The notes below the pieces were generated by a model that ran no database searches, was not told the origin of the DNA, and worked only from the letters and a program-made list of their open reading frames with translations. Below, piece after piece: positions 47,742 through 56,604 of a stretch of 64,000 nucleotides of DNA (the stretch's first letter is position 1; every line of letters begins with the position of its first letter). Source of the stretch: Hyphomicrobium_A sp963776675 (GTDB lineage: Bacteria; Pseudomonadota; Alphaproteobacteria; Rhizobiales; Hyphomicrobiaceae); contig CAVZNR010000050.1 in the NCBI GenBank assembly GCA_963776675.1, positions 1 to 64,000 on the forward strand, read 5' to 3'. Made by a program: the position numbers and the translations under genes.

Positions 47742-47822
47742 ATGTCTAGTGGGATCTTGAGGACGGCGACGTCGCGGTCGCTGGGATTCAAGCCGGATTT
47801 GCCTCTGATGGTGGCGGCCTGA
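47742..47822 (+). CDS. 26-residue mini-gene with perfect Shine-Dalgarno sequence
   Basis: ATG at 47742 opens a 26-codon frame ending TGA 47820-47822 and reading MSSGILRTATSRSLGFKPDL then PLMVAA. The 14 bases AAAGGAGGTGATCC (47727-47740), one base before the ATG, are the exact complement of the 16S rRNA 3' end, the strongest ribosome-binding site possible, though its spacing to the start is unusually short. A strong terminator follows 55 bp after the stop. It could be a small protein or a leader of the next gene. Function unknown. Confidence 0.55.
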   Translation: MSSGILRTATSRSLGFKPDLPLMVAA

Positions 47823-47877
47823 AGCCAGCAAAGCGGCCGAGCGCAACAACCGCTCAATTCGCCGCCGAAGTCTCACG

Positions 47878-47911
47878 GGGGCCGCCCTCAGGGCGGCCCC
47901 TTTGCTTTGCT
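47878..47911 (+). terminator. Strong rho-independent terminator
   Basis: A perfect 10-bp GC stem GGGGCCGCCC / GGGCGGCCCC with a 3-base loop TCA is followed by a T-rich tail TTTGCTTTGCT. It closes the mini-gene unit ahead of the Old Yellow Enzyme gene, or could act as an attenuator for it. Confidence 0.85.
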
Positions 47912-48069
47912 CTCATGGATTCCTAGGGCCGCTCTGCGGCCCTTCGCTTTTCCCGAATTGGCCTTTTGGCCGAGCCTAGCGCCAATCCGCCGCGCGGGCC
48001 TTGCCATCGGACCGCGGGGCACCCAGATCGCCGGAAGCTCACCCAAAGCCTCTTCGATCAGGAGCCTCC

Positions 48070-49182
48070 ATGACCGCGCAAGCCTCTGCCGCCGCAGTTG
48101 CCACCACCGACCTGTTCGATCCCGTCCAGCTCGGCCCCTACACGCTCAAAAACCGCATCGTCATGGCGCCGCTGACGCGCTCACGCGCCGACGATGCCGG
48201 CGTGCCGGGCGAGTTGCAGGCGACCTACTACGGCCAGCGCGCCGGGGCCGGCCTCATCGTCACCGAGGCGACCAACATCTCCGCACAGGGCAAGGGCTAC
48301 ATCCGCACGCCCGGCGTCTGGTCGAAAGAGCAGGTCGAAGGCTGGAAGCTCACCACCAAAGCCGTGCACGACAAGGGCGGGCGCATCTTTCTGCAGTTGT
48401 GGCACGTGGGGCGCGTCTCCCACCCCGATCTGCAGCCGGGCGGCGTGCTCCCCGTGGCGCCGAGCGCGGTGCGCGCCGAGGGCCAGAAGGCCTACACCTA
48501 TGACGGCTTCAAGGATCTGGTGACGCCGCGCGCGCTCGAGACCGACGAGATCCCCGGCATCGTCGCCGACTACGCGCATGCGGCGCAGTGCGCCAAGGAC
48601 GCGGGCTTCGACGGTGTCGAGATCCACGGCGCCAACGGCTACCTGCTGCAGCAGTTTCTCTCCGACAAGACCAACAAGCGCACCGACCGCTACGGCGGCT
48701 CGATCGAGAACCGCACGCGCATCGTCGTCGAGGTGGTCGAGGCGGTCACCAAGGTTTGGGGTGGAGACAAGGTCGGCATCCGCCTGTCGCCGCTCACCAA
48801 GTTCGCCGACATCGGCAATTCCAATCCCGAGCCGGTCTACCTGTCGCTGATCGACCAGATCAATCCCTTCGGGCTCAGCTATATCCACGTCATCGAGGGC
48901 GACACTGGCGGCGATCGCCACCCGCCGGGCGCGTTCGACCTGCAGAAGCTGCGCCGCGCCTTCAAAGGCCTCTACATGGCCAACAACAACTACGACCTCG
49001 AATTGGCCATCGAGGCGCGCGCCAAGAACCTCGCCGACCTCATCTGCTTCGGCCGCCCCTTCATCTCCAATCCCGATCTCGTCGAGCGCCTGCGCTCGGG
49101 CGCCCCTCTCGCCAAGCCCGATCCCGACACGTTCTACGCGGGTGACGCCAAGGGCTACATCGACTATCCCGCTCTGAGTTGA
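48070..49182 (+). CDS. Old Yellow Enzyme family alkene reductase (FMN)
   Basis: The 370-residue TIM-barrel flavoenzyme reduces activated C=C bonds using NADPH. Marks: FDPVQLGPYTLKNRIVMAPL, the FMN-binding LTRSRADDAG, RIFLQLWHVGRVSHPDL, the catalytic His186/Asn189 in EIHGANGYLLQQFLSDKTNK, RYGGSIENRTRIVVEVVEAV, and LICFGRPFISNPDLVERLR near the end. I chose the ATG at 48070 with GGAGCC before it. It resembles the NemA/OYE group; the natural substrate is unknown. It lies just after the mini-gene terminator. Confidence 0.9.
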   Translation: MTAQASAAAVATTDLFDPVQLGPYTLKNRIVMAPLTRSRADDAGVPGELQATYYGQRAGAGLIVTEATNISAQGKGYIRTPGVWSKEQVEGWKLTTKAVHDKGGRIFLQLWHVGRVSHPDLQPGGVLPVAPSAVRAEGQKAYTYDGFKDLVTPRALETDEIPGIVADYAHAAQCAKDAGFDGVEIHGANGYLLQQFLSDKTNKRTDRYGGSIENRTRIVVEVVEAVTKVWGGDKVGIRLSPLTKFADIGNSNPEPVYLSLIDQINPFGLSYIHVIEGDTGGDRHPPGAFDLQKLRRAFKGLYMANNNYDLELAIEARAKNLADLICFGRPFISNPDLVERLRSGAPLAKPDPDTFYAGDAKGYIDYPALS

Positions 49183-49226
49183 TGGTAAATCCAATCGATA
49201 CCAGTCGGAAACCAGCCAGGGCGTAG

Positions 49227-49442
49227 CGTCCGGCGCCGCCGGCATCGGACGAGGACGTCCAATGGGTCAACCAATGCATCGCAGACAATAAGCGGGAAGG
49301 CGCAGGAGAGGACGTCGTGCGCAAGTACTGCGTCTGCATGAATAACAAGATGGCCGCCGACGAGACGCAGTCCATTTCTGAATGGGAAGAGGCCCATCCG
49401 ACCGAGCGCGCCGAGTGCGACGCGGAAGCCGGCTGGAACTAG
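49227..49442 (+). pseudogene. 5'-truncated small Cys-rich secreted protein remnant
   Basis: An open frame without a start codon runs 71 codons to TAG 49440-49442, with QWVNQCIADNKREGAGEDVV, RKYCVCMNNKMAADETQSIS and EWEEAHPTERAECDAEAGWN. The four Cys and the WE-AHP end recall small periplasmic proteins of this order. No start, signal peptide or ribosome-binding site is present upstream in frame, so it is likely a truncated or frame-broken gene, or it starts at an internal GTG. Confidence 0.4.
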
Positions 49443-49517
49443 ACCCGCAACGATCGCCTGTTGGACCCGCTGCGGTAAGGAACCGGAGCGGGTCCGACAC
49501 AAACAAGGTCATAGCCC

Positions 49518-49907
49518 ATGCCTCTTCTCCGCTTCGACCTGATCGAGGGCCGCTCCGCCGACGAGCTGAAAGACCTGCTCGACGCGGCCCACCGCGCCAT
49601 GCTCGCTGCCTTCAAAGTGCCGGAGCGCGACCGCTACCAGATCGTCACCGAGCACAAGCGCGGTCACATGATCATCGAGGACACGGGCCTCGGCATTGAG
49701 CGCACCGACAAGGTCGTCTTCCTGCAGGTGACGAGCCGCCCGCGCGGACGCGCCGCCAAGGAGGCCTTCTACAAGCTCCTTGCCGCGGAGCTGGAAAAGA
49801 GCTGCGGCGTGGCCCCCTCCGACCTCGTCGTCTCCATCGTCGAGAGCACCGACGAGGACTGGTCGTTCGGGCTCGGCCGCGCCCAGTTCCTGACCCGCGA
49901 GCTCTAG
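49518..49907 (+). CDS. Tautomerase superfamily protein
   Basis: The 129-residue protein starts MPLLRFDLIEGRS; after Met removal the catalytic Pro1 of the 4-oxalocrotonate tautomerase/MSAD fold is N-terminal. The longer length and the ending DLVVSIVESTDEDWSFGLGR suggest the tautomerase_2 group, which includes malonate semialdehyde decarboxylase-like enzymes. The substrate is unknown. It is a single gene. Confidence 0.83.
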   Translation: MPLLRFDLIEGRSADELKDLLDAAHRAMLAAFKVPERDRYQIVTEHKRGHMIIEDTGLGIERTDKVVFLQVTSRPRGRAAKEAFYKLLAAELEKSCGVAPSDLVVSIVESTDEDWSFGLGRAQFLTREL

Positions 49908-50037
49908 GCCTATTTGCGGCCCGCTTGCCCGCTCTCCTGCCGAATACCTCGCCTGTGTTGCATCCGCGACCTTGTCGCGATGGGACTCCCGGCCTAGGCA
50001 AAAAACGTCAGGGTACAAACGGGTGAGGAGAAGTCCC

Positions 50038-50304
50038 ATGAAAATGAAACTCGCCGCCCTCGTGTTGGGCTTGGGCGCTGCGGCGTTGCTGCTGGCGTCG
50101 GCTGCCGAGGCCGGCTGCGTCACCAGACGCGGCAAGGGCTGGGCCTGGACCGAGGACATGGCCCGCTTCCAGGCGTGGGAGATCGTCTCGCAGAAGCACG
50201 GCAACTGGCCGCTCCCGGAGACGAACTTCAAGAACGAGCGCTACAAGTGCAAGCCCGACGGCAGCGGCTACACCTGCCTGTCGTGGATCGACGTCTGCAA
50301 ATAG
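50038..50304 (+). CDS. Small secreted Cys-rich protein (family A, first copy)
   Basis: The 88-residue product has a signal peptide (about 1-24, ending AAEA) and a mature part with four Cys: GCVTRRGKGWAWTEDMARFQ, NERYKCKPDGSGYTC and LSWIDVCK. The pattern FQA-E and Y-x-C...GYxC...VCK repeats in the protein at 59256, so both belong to one small secreted family. Two disulfides are likely. Function unknown. Confidence 0.65.
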   Translation: MKMKLAALVLGLGAAALLLASAAEAGCVTRRGKGWAWTEDMARFQAWEIVSQKHGNWPLPETNFKNERYKCKPDGSGYTCLSWIDVCK

Positions 50305-50451
50305 GCAGCTCGCTGCCGAAGCGTTTTGCTGGCGCTGGAGCACGATGCGTCGTTCGGCCCATTAGGGGAGCCGAAACCCTGTCGCGCGTCCGCGATTGAT
50401 CCCTCTGTTCCGGTCACCGACACTCCGGCCGCAACCGAGGAGGGCTTCATC

Positions 50452-50754
50452 GTGCATAAGGTCCGTTCACGTCTCTTGATTGCCGGCAGCGTGCTGCTGG
50501 CCGGCACCATCGCTGCGCAAGCCGTCCCCGCCGCCCGGTCGGCCGCAATCGGCCCCTCGCCGATCGTCCGCATCGACGACGCGCGCCGCGCCTATCGGCA
50601 CGATCGCGACGGCGGAACGGTGGTCGACGCGCCCGCTGCCTACGTCGACACGCGCGGCCCCGTCGTGGTGGACGCGCCCGCCGCGCACGTCGAGGTGAAC
50701 CGCGGCAGCGTCCACGTCGAGGCTCCCTTCGTCAATCTGCGGATCCCCCGCTAG
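50452..50754 (+). CDS. Secreted Ala/Val-rich protein, unknown function
   Basis: A GTG at 50452 with AGGAGGG seven bases upstream starts a signal peptide (HKVRSRLLIAGSVLLAGTIA, ending AQA). The mature part repeats DAPAAYVDTRGPVVVDAPAA, HVEVNRGSVHVEAPF and ends RIPR; the alternating pattern suggests a small beta structure. About 100 residues. No family is recognised. Confidence 0.6.
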   Translation: MHKVRSRLLIAGSVLLAGTIAAQAVPAARSAAIGPSPIVRIDDARRAYRHDRDGGTVVDAPAAYVDTRGPVVVDAPAAHVEVNRGSVHVEAPFVNLRIPR

Positions 50755-50957
50755 GGGCAATCTTCCTTAAGGGTTTTTCGTGGGCCTGCGCGACGATTGT
50801 GCCGGCTCTTTTTCGTGCGCTTTCGCGGACTTATGGCGTAGCATAGCCCTTGTCCACCGCGGGTTGCGCCTCGCGCTGGACAGACATAATTATCCCACTT
50901 GCGCATGGTCAGGTCCGGCCATCACCAGGGTCGCACGTCATCCGAGGGAGAATTTTA

Positions 50958-51455
50958 GTGTTTGGCCGAACCTTGAACCCCGATCCCAAGTTCCCCGAAG
51001 CACGCCCCACCGGGCCCGACTCCCCCATGCGGACGTCCCCCGGCCTGGCTTCGGGACCTCTCCCCGGCAACAAGCAGGCGTCGGTCATCGGCCCCGATCT
51101 GTCGATCATCGGCCAGAAGATCACGCTGGTGTGCAAGAGCACGCTCATCGTGACGGGCGAGATCGTCGGCGACATCAATGGTAGCGAGGTCACCGTCGGC
51201 GACACGGGCAAGGTCACCGGCACCATTACCGCACGCAACATCGCGGTACATGGCGAGGTCAAGGGCGCGCTGCGCGCCGAGACCGTGACGCTGCATGCCT
51301 CCGCCCATATCGACGGCGACATCGTGCAGAAGAACCTTGTGATCGCCGAGGGCGCCCAGTTCGACGGGCGCGTGCGCGCGGCCAAGGACCCCAGCGAGTT
51401 CGAGCCGCAGTTCGACGTGGCGTCGCTCACCGCTGCCGCCATGTCGCAGCCCTAA
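50958..51455 (+). CDS. Bactofilin 2
   Basis: A GTG start with GAGGGA eight bases upstream gives a 165-residue bactofilin: a short disordered N terminus (about 1-35), beta-helix domain at about 38-140 beginning ASVIGPDLSIIGQKITLVCK with regular GEIVGDINGSEV turns, and a flexible tail. It is a paralogue of bactofilin 1 at 10310. Different bactofilins often scaffold different envelope processes in one cell. The gene is convergent with the coiled-coil membrane protein. Confidence 0.87.
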   Translation: MFGRTLNPDPKFPEARPTGPDSPMRTSPGLASGPLPGNKQASVIGPDLSIIGQKITLVCKSTLIVTGEIVGDINGSEVTVGDTGKVTGTITARNIAVHGEVKGALRAETVTLHASAHIDGDIVQKNLVIAEGAQFDGRVRAAKDPSEFEPQFDVASLTAAAMSQP

Positions 51456-51520
51456 GCGGCCTCCCGAGGGGGCCTGAGCTGCAAAGTCATCGGGAAAAGA
51501 AGACCTAGAGCCCCGCGCGA

Positions 51521-53017
51521 TCAGGCGGAGCTCTTATCGAGCCCCGTGATGCGCTCCAGCAGCCGCGCCTTGCGCGACGGCTTGGCCGGGGCCGCTCCTT
51601 GCGCAGGCTTCGCCGGCTCGGCTTTGGCGGCACCCTCGCCCTTTGCCGCGCTGCCGGGCTCGGCCTCGGGGCCGTCGCCATCGAGCGCTTTCAGAAACCC
51701 GCTGACGCGCCCGGTATTGGTATTGCCCTTCTGTGCGTCCTCGCTGGCGGCACCACCGGCACGAACCAGACGCGCAACGCGCGGATCGTTGATGCGCTCC
51801 ACCAGCGGGCGCTTGGCGGGCTCGGGCGGCGCCTTGCGCCCAGGCCCGGAGGCCGGGACGGTGCCCGACCCCAGCCGCCGCATCTCCTCCATGAAGTATG
51901 CGGCCTGGCGCGCGAGCCGCTCGTTGCCGGCGGCGACCTCGGCGCGCAGCGACTGGATGGTGCCGCCCTGCTCATCCGAAAGCGCCTGCATCGCGCTCAA
52001 GCGGGCCTTCAGAGCAATCTTGCTGTCCTTGATCCCGCGGTCGTCCTTGTCGGCGGATTCGTAGGTTTTGAGTGCCGCCTTGAGACGCGCAACCTCGGCC
52101 GCCTGATCCTGGTTGGCCGCCTTCAAGCGGCGCAGCTCGGCCTCGACCGCCGCATCCGCCTGCCTGGGCGGCTCGCCCACTCCGTTGGTGTCGACCCCTT
52201 TCAAGGCGGCCGCATCGCCCCTGCGCTTGCCGCCGACGACTTTCGCCGGCCGGCTCGGCTCGTGCGCGCCGTTCTCGCCCGCAGCCTCCTCGTGGCCGGC
52301 AGCGGCCTCGGCGGCCGGACCGGCTCGCACGACCAGCGCCTGCAGCCGCGCGATCATGGCCGCCTGATTGCGCGTCTTGGAGCGAAGCACCTCGATCTCG
52401 GTGCGCAGGGCCACCTCGCCTTCGAAGCGCGGATCGTTGATCCCCTCGCGATTGCGCGCCGCCCGCGTGTTGAGCGCCGCCTTCAGACGATGGATCTCGT
52501 CGGTCTGCTGCGTATTGATCTGGGTCGCTTCCTCCAGCGCGCGCGCCTGCTTCTCGCTGCCCTGACTCAAGGCGACGATCTCGCGGTCACGCTGGAACAG
52601 CAGCTTTCGTGCCTCGGCGAGCCGGTGCTCGACCTTGGGCAGGCGGTCCATGATGGTCTGCTCGAGCACGCGGCGTGCGTTCTCGTGCTCCTCCAGCGCC
52701 GTGCGCTGATGCGAAACCTCGCCCTCGAGGTTGCTGATGGCGGCGTCGCGGCGGTTGAGCTCGACCATCTGGCGGGCGGCGGCCTCTGCCGACTCCTCCA
52801 CCTTGGTCTCGAGCTTGTGGATGCGAATGGCGTACTCCGCCCGCAGCCGATCCTTGTCGGCGCGGATTTCCGCCTCGGTGAGCGGCATCGAGCGCTTGAT
52901 TGAATCGGTGGTAAGCCGCGTCACGCGGCGGCGGTAGAGCGGCGACAAGAATACGGTCAGCAGGGCCGCCAGGAGGAAGCCAAGCCCGACCAGCATGACC
53001 ATCTCGATGCTGATCAC
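51521..53017 (-). CDS. Membrane-anchored coiled-coil protein, unknown function
   Basis: The product (498 residues from the GTG at 53017, which has GAGGA nearby; a TTG at 53044 is also in frame) opens with one membrane helix (EMVMLVGLGFLLAALLTVFL) followed by more than 350 residues of Glu/Arg/Ala-rich coiled coil (for example EAAARQMVELNRRDAAISNL) and a Lys/Ala-rich end. This resembles structural proteins that link membrane and cytoskeleton or divisome, but no family is assigned. It lies convergent to bactofilin 2. Confidence 0.72.
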   Translation of the reverse strand: MISIEMVMLVGLGFLLAALLTVFLSPLYRRRVTRLTTDSIKRSMPLTEAEIRADKDRLRAEYAIRIHKLETKVEESAEAAARQMVELNRRDAAISNLEGEVSHQRTALEEHENARRVLEQTIMDRLPKVEHRLAEARKLLFQRDREIVALSQGSEKQARALEEATQINTQQTDEIHRLKAALNTRAARNREGINDPRFEGEVALRTEIEVLRSKTRNQAAMIARLQALVVRAGPAAEAAAGHEEAAGENGAHEPSRPAKVVGGKRRGDAAALKGVDTNGVGEPPRQADAAVEAELRRLKAANQDQAAEVARLKAALKTYESADKDDRGIKDSKIALKARLSAMQALSDEQGGTIQSLRAEVAAGNERLARQAAYFMEEMRRLGSGTVPASGPGRKAPPEPAKRPLVERINDPRVARLVRAGGAASEDAQKGNTNTGRVSGFLKALDGDGPEAEPGSAAKGEGAAKAEPAKPAQGAAPAKPSRKARLLERITGLDKSSA

Positions 53018-53175
53018 GCGTGCGTCCTCGAATGGGAATAGCAACGCAATTCGACACCCTCGCGCACTGGCAGCCCGAGCCCCCCGGGGCCGATTATCCT
53101 GCTAGCGAGCAAATTGCGCAAATCGGGCACACGCCTCGTCTCCACCCCGGCCCTCTTTCCTCGGCTCCAGCCAAC

Positions 53176-54003
53176 TCAAAACGGATTCCACGTCGGGCTG
53201 CGGGTATACTTCAAATACCCGACATTGGCACCTAGGCGCAGGCCCACTCCGGCCCGGATCGGGGCAAGCGTGACATTTCCATGCGTCTGGTACTGGATGC
53301 CAACGCCGCCCACGAAATACGCCGAGCCCTGCACGCCGGCGTAGCGGTCGTAGATCTGGAGGGGATCGCGCAGGTTGTAGACCAGTACCATGGTCCGCGA
53401 GCCCTCGCCGCCGAAGTCGTAGCCGATCGAAGGGCCCTGCCAGTAGACTTTGTGGACACCGGCATCCTTGGTGTAGAGCGTGCCCTCGCCATAACGCAGG
53501 CCGGCAACGAAGGCGCCGCCCGCATCCTCGCCGAGGATGTAGCCGTTGGGCCGTCCCGACTTGCGGAAGGCATACTCCACGACCTCGGCCAATCCCTTGC
53601 TGATCGAGCCGAAGAAGTGGTGGCCTGCCTCCAGCACCTCGTTCTGCGAAAACGTGCCGTCCTCGGGCGGCCCGTCACGCCGTCCGTCGTAGGCTTCGCC
53701 CGGCGGATGATAAGGCTCGCCGTAGCCGCCGGGATCCCGGGACTCCTCCGGGCCGCGTGGCGTCGGCGACACCGCCGCGCCGCCGCCGTCATAGCGCCGG
53801 TAGTTGTCGTCCTCGCTGTAGACGCCGCTTGGCCGATAGGGCGCACGCGCCGCCGTCTCGTCGCCGGGCGCGCTGTAGCCGTCGTCCTGCGCACCCGCTG
53901 GCGCTGCAAGCAGGGTTGCGCCGAGCGCCGTCGCGGCGGCCAGGGCGAGCACAGACCTAACTCCGCGAAAGAGTTGCGGCATGGCGAGATCCATTGGTTG
54001 CAT
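53176..54003 (-). CDS. eipA: DUF1134 envelope protein, EipA-like
   Basis: The 275-residue periplasmic protein has a signal peptide (about 1-38, ending APAGAQ), a Pro/Arg-rich low-complexity part (about 40-100) and a DUF1134 domain from about 100: FSQNEVLEAGHHFFGSISKG, YILGEDAGGAFVAGLRYGEG, YWQGPSIGYDFGGEGSRTMV, VGYLKYTRSPTWNPF. EipA of Brucella and its relatives protect envelope integrity. The domain order and its conserved end make this assignment likely. The exact start among three in-frame ATGs is uncertain. It is divergent from no gene and precedes cysQ. Confidence 0.85.
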   Translation of the reverse strand: MQPMDLAMPQLFRGVRSVLALAAATALGATLLAAPAGAQDDGYSAPGDETAARAPYRPSGVYSEDDNYRRYDGGGAAVSPTPRGPEESRDPGGYGEPYHPPGEAYDGRRDGPPEDGTFSQNEVLEAGHHFFGSISKGLAEVVEYAFRKSGRPNGYILGEDAGGAFVAGLRYGEGTLYTKDAGVHKVYWQGPSIGYDFGGEGSRTMVLVYNLRDPLQIYDRYAGVQGSAYFVGGVGIQYQTHGNVTLAPIRAGVGLRLGANVGYLKYTRSPTWNPF

Positions 54004-54145
54004 GGGGCCCAGCGGACGCTCCGCAAGTCGCCACCAATTTGAAAATTCTTCGACTTAAAGTGTTACGAAAGTGTGGCCGATTTGGCGATCTGAAGTGGCG
54101 CGAATGCGGCAGTTTGGCCCCACCGCACCGCGCAGTTTTATCGCC

Positions 54146-54961
54146 TTAAAGCAGGCACTTCCGGCCCCACGCCACGAAGTGCGGATTGGCGAATCCCCCC
54201 GAGCTCTTGCCATAGAGCAACGGGTCGCCCTCCAGCGTGGTCACGCACCCGCCGGCGGCGGCAAGGATGGCGTGCCCGGCGGCCGTGTCCCACTCGCTGG
54301 TCTGGCCCAGGCGCGCATAAAGATCGGCCTCGCCCTTCGCGATCAGGCAGAACTTGAGCGACGAGCTCGCCTTGCGCGTCTCCGCGATCGGCAGCCGCGC
54401 CAGGAACGCCTCCGTGCTCTGGGCGGCGTGCGAGCGGCTGGCGAACGCGACGAGTGCTCCGGCATCGGGCTGGCGCGTGTGGAGCCGCTTGAGGCTCAGA
54501 TCGTCGAGGCGCGCGGCCTTGGCATCGGGCGTAATGCGCACCTCCATCGCCTCATCGGGCGCGAGCGTCACGAACAGCTCGTCGAGCGCCGGCGCGTAGA
54601 TAATACCGAATACCGGGCGGTTTCCTTCGACGAGACCGACGTTGATGGTGAACTCGGGGCTGCGCTTGATGAAGGCACGTGTGCCGTCGAGCGGATCGAC
54701 GAGGAAAAAGGCATCCTCGATCTTCGGCACGCGCCCGGCGGCGACCGCCTCCTCGGCGATGACGGGAATACCCGGCGCCACCTTGTCGAGGCCTTCGATC
54801 AGCACCGCCTCCGCCTCGTGATCGGCAACCGTCACCGGCGTGGTATCGGCCTTGGTCTCCACGGCCACACCGGCCGCGAAGTGGTGCATCTCGATACGCC
54901 CCGCCGCGAGCACCGCGGGCAGGAGACCTTCAACCAGATGCCGGCAATCTGTGGCTTTCAT
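54146..54961 (-). CDS. cysQ: 3'(2'),5'-bisphosphate nucleotidase CysQ
   Basis: The 271-residue IMPase-family phosphatase removes the 3'-phosphate from PAP/PAPS, keeping sulfur assimilation and RNA turnover free of this inhibitor. Metal motifs are IAEEAVAA, LVDPLDGTRAF and the late WDTAAGHAILAAAGG, all as in CysQ. The cytoplasmic location and full length fit. It is followed by eipA on the same strand. Confidence 0.9.
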   Translation of the reverse strand: MKATDCRHLVEGLLPAVLAAGRIEMHHFAAGVAVETKADTTPVTVADHEAEAVLIEGLDKVAPGIPVIAEEAVAAGRVPKIEDAFFLVDPLDGTRAFIKRSPEFTINVGLVEGNRPVFGIIYAPALDELFVTLAPDEAMEVRITPDAKAARLDDLSLKRLHTRQPDAGALVAFASRSHAAQSTEAFLARLPIAETRKASSSLKFCLIAKGEADLYARLGQTSEWDTAAGHAILAAAGGCVTTLEGDPLLYGKSSGGFANPHFVAWGRKCLL

Positions 54962-55229
54962 CCGCCTCTCGATTCCTGTGATTCGCGCGCGCAGCCCCTT
55001 TCATAAGGCTCGCGCGCGTCATGCAACATGTCCTGCTTCAGCAAGTAGCCCAACAAAAATAAGGAGGTGTGTGGAGGACGGTCGCAGACCTTTGCAAGGC
55101 ATGTCCGGCGCGTGTATCAAAAGAACCGATTGTTTCGCAAGCAACCCATGCCGCTCGGGCCCGACGCACCTGACGCCGAAGGCGCCCGAGCCGTCGTCGT
55201 TCGGACATGCGACATCAAAGGGGACATCG

Positions 55230-55868
55230 ATGGGCCAACGCGCCGTTCCGACAGACCTTGAGCTCGCCGCGCTTATCTCCAGCAAAATATGCCATGACGT
55301 AATCGGCCCCGTTGGCGCCATCTACAACGGCTTGGAAATTCTCGACGAGGACGACGACGAGGAGGCCAAGAACTACGCTCTCGACGTCATCCGCAACGTC
55401 ACCGAGCAGGCCTCGGCGCGGCTGCAGTTCGCCCGCTTCGCCTTCGGCGCCGCAGGATCGGCCGGGGCCATGATCGATCTGGGCACCGCCGAGCAGATCT
55501 CGCGCGGCTTCATCGGCAAGGGCAAGCACAACCTCATCTGGCGCACCGTTCCCGGCCACATGGGCAAGGACAAGGTGAAGCTCCTGCTGAACCTGGTCGC
55601 CAGTTCGGTCACAGCGCTGCCCCGTGGCGGCGACATCGAGGTGCAGATGGTGGGCTCGCTCGAAAACCCGAGCTTCCTCATCCGCTGCCGCGGCACCAAC
55701 GCCAGGCCGCCCCAGCACCTCAACGAGTTCATCGCCGGCGAGCATCCGCCCCCGCTCGATGCCATGACCATCCAGGCCTACTACACATGGCGGCTGGCCG
55801 CGACCGCAGGCATGCGTCTGGAGGTGCTCCAGGACGGCGCCGACATTCTGCTGTCCGCCAAGCCGTAA
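55230..55868 (+). CDS. chpT: Histidine phosphotransferase ChpT
   Basis: The 212-residue protein relays phosphate from the CckA histidine kinase to CtrA and CpdR, controlling cell-cycle and developmental genes in alphaproteobacteria. The phosphorylated His is His22 in SSKICHDVIGPVGAI within a DHp-like helix, and an ATPase-like Bergerat fold remnant follows (KVKLLLNLVASSVTALPRGG, IQAYYTWRLAATAGMRLEVL). It does not bind ATP; the fold is used for docking. This strongly places the organism among alphaproteobacteria. It is a single gene. Confidence 0.93.
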   Translation: MGQRAVPTDLELAALISSKICHDVIGPVGAIYNGLEILDEDDDEEAKNYALDVIRNVTEQASARLQFARFAFGAAGSAGAMIDLGTAEQISRGFIGKGKHNLIWRTVPGHMGKDKVKLLLNLVASSVTALPRGGDIEVQMVGSLENPSFLIRCRGTNARPPQHLNEFIAGEHPPPLDAMTIQAYYTWRLAATAGMRLEVLQDGADILLSAKP

Positions 55869-55995
55869 ACCTGAGACGGCGCACCGCGCGCCGCGGCGTC
55901 TGCAACGAACCCGGGCGACGCTGCGCTGGCGTCGGCTCAGCCTTGCTTGCTAAAGCTCGCCGTCGACATATCTCCAGCCTCCAAGAGGCGCTCTC

Positions 55996-56604
55996 TTGCT
56001 TCGCGTCGAACATCTGCAGGTCGGCGACCTGCCGCCGCTGACCTTCGAGGTCGCCGACGGCGAATGTCTCGCCGTCGAGGGGCCGTCGGGGATCGGCAAG
56101 TCGCGCCTATTGCGCGCCATCGCCGATCTCGAGCCCGCCCCCGGGCAAGTCTTTCTCGACGGCGCGGAGCGCCACGAGATGGCCGCCCCGGAATGGCGCA
56201 CGCACGTGCGCTATTGCGGGGCCGAGCCTGCGTGGTGGACCGATACCGCGCGTCCCGTGTTCCCGCAGGCGGCGCGACTTGAGCGGCTGCTCGGCTCGGT
56301 CGGCCTCGATACAAGCTTGCTCGACCGGCCCCTTGCGGTGCTCTCAACCGGCGAGCGCCAGCGCCTCGCCCTCGTGCGTGCGCTGATCGACGAGCCGAAG
56401 GTCCTGCTGCTCGACGAGCCGACCACCGCGCTCGATCCGCAATCGGCTGCCCTCGTCGAGGAGCTCGTCAGGTTTCACATCCTGTCGGGCGGCACCGCCA
56501 TGCTCGTGTCCCACGACCCCAGCCAGATCGAGAGGCTGGCGCACGCGCGCCTGCTGTTGCCCAAGACTACCGACCCGGCGCCCACGGGAGAGCACGCAGC
56601 ATGA
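55996..56604 (+). CDS. fetA: Iron-export ABC transporter ATPase FetA (YbbL-like)
   Basis: The 202-residue ATPase starts at a TTG with AAGAGGCG upstream. Walker A GPSGIGKS, signature LSTGERQRLALVRAL and Walker B VLLLDEPTTALDPQ are intact; the short length without an extra domain fits FetA. It drives the FetB permease encoded in the next gene, overlapping it by 4 bp. The pair exports iron and protects against oxidative stress in E. coli. Confidence 0.85.
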   Translation: MLRVEHLQVGDLPPLTFEVADGECLAVEGPSGIGKSRLLRAIADLEPAPGQVFLDGAERHEMAAPEWRTHVRYCGAEPAWWTDTARPVFPQAARLERLLGSVGLDTSLLDRPLAVLSTGERQRLALVRALIDEPKVLLLDEPTTALDPQSAALVEELVRFHILSGGTAMLVSHDPSQIERLAHARLLLPKTTDPAPTGEHAA

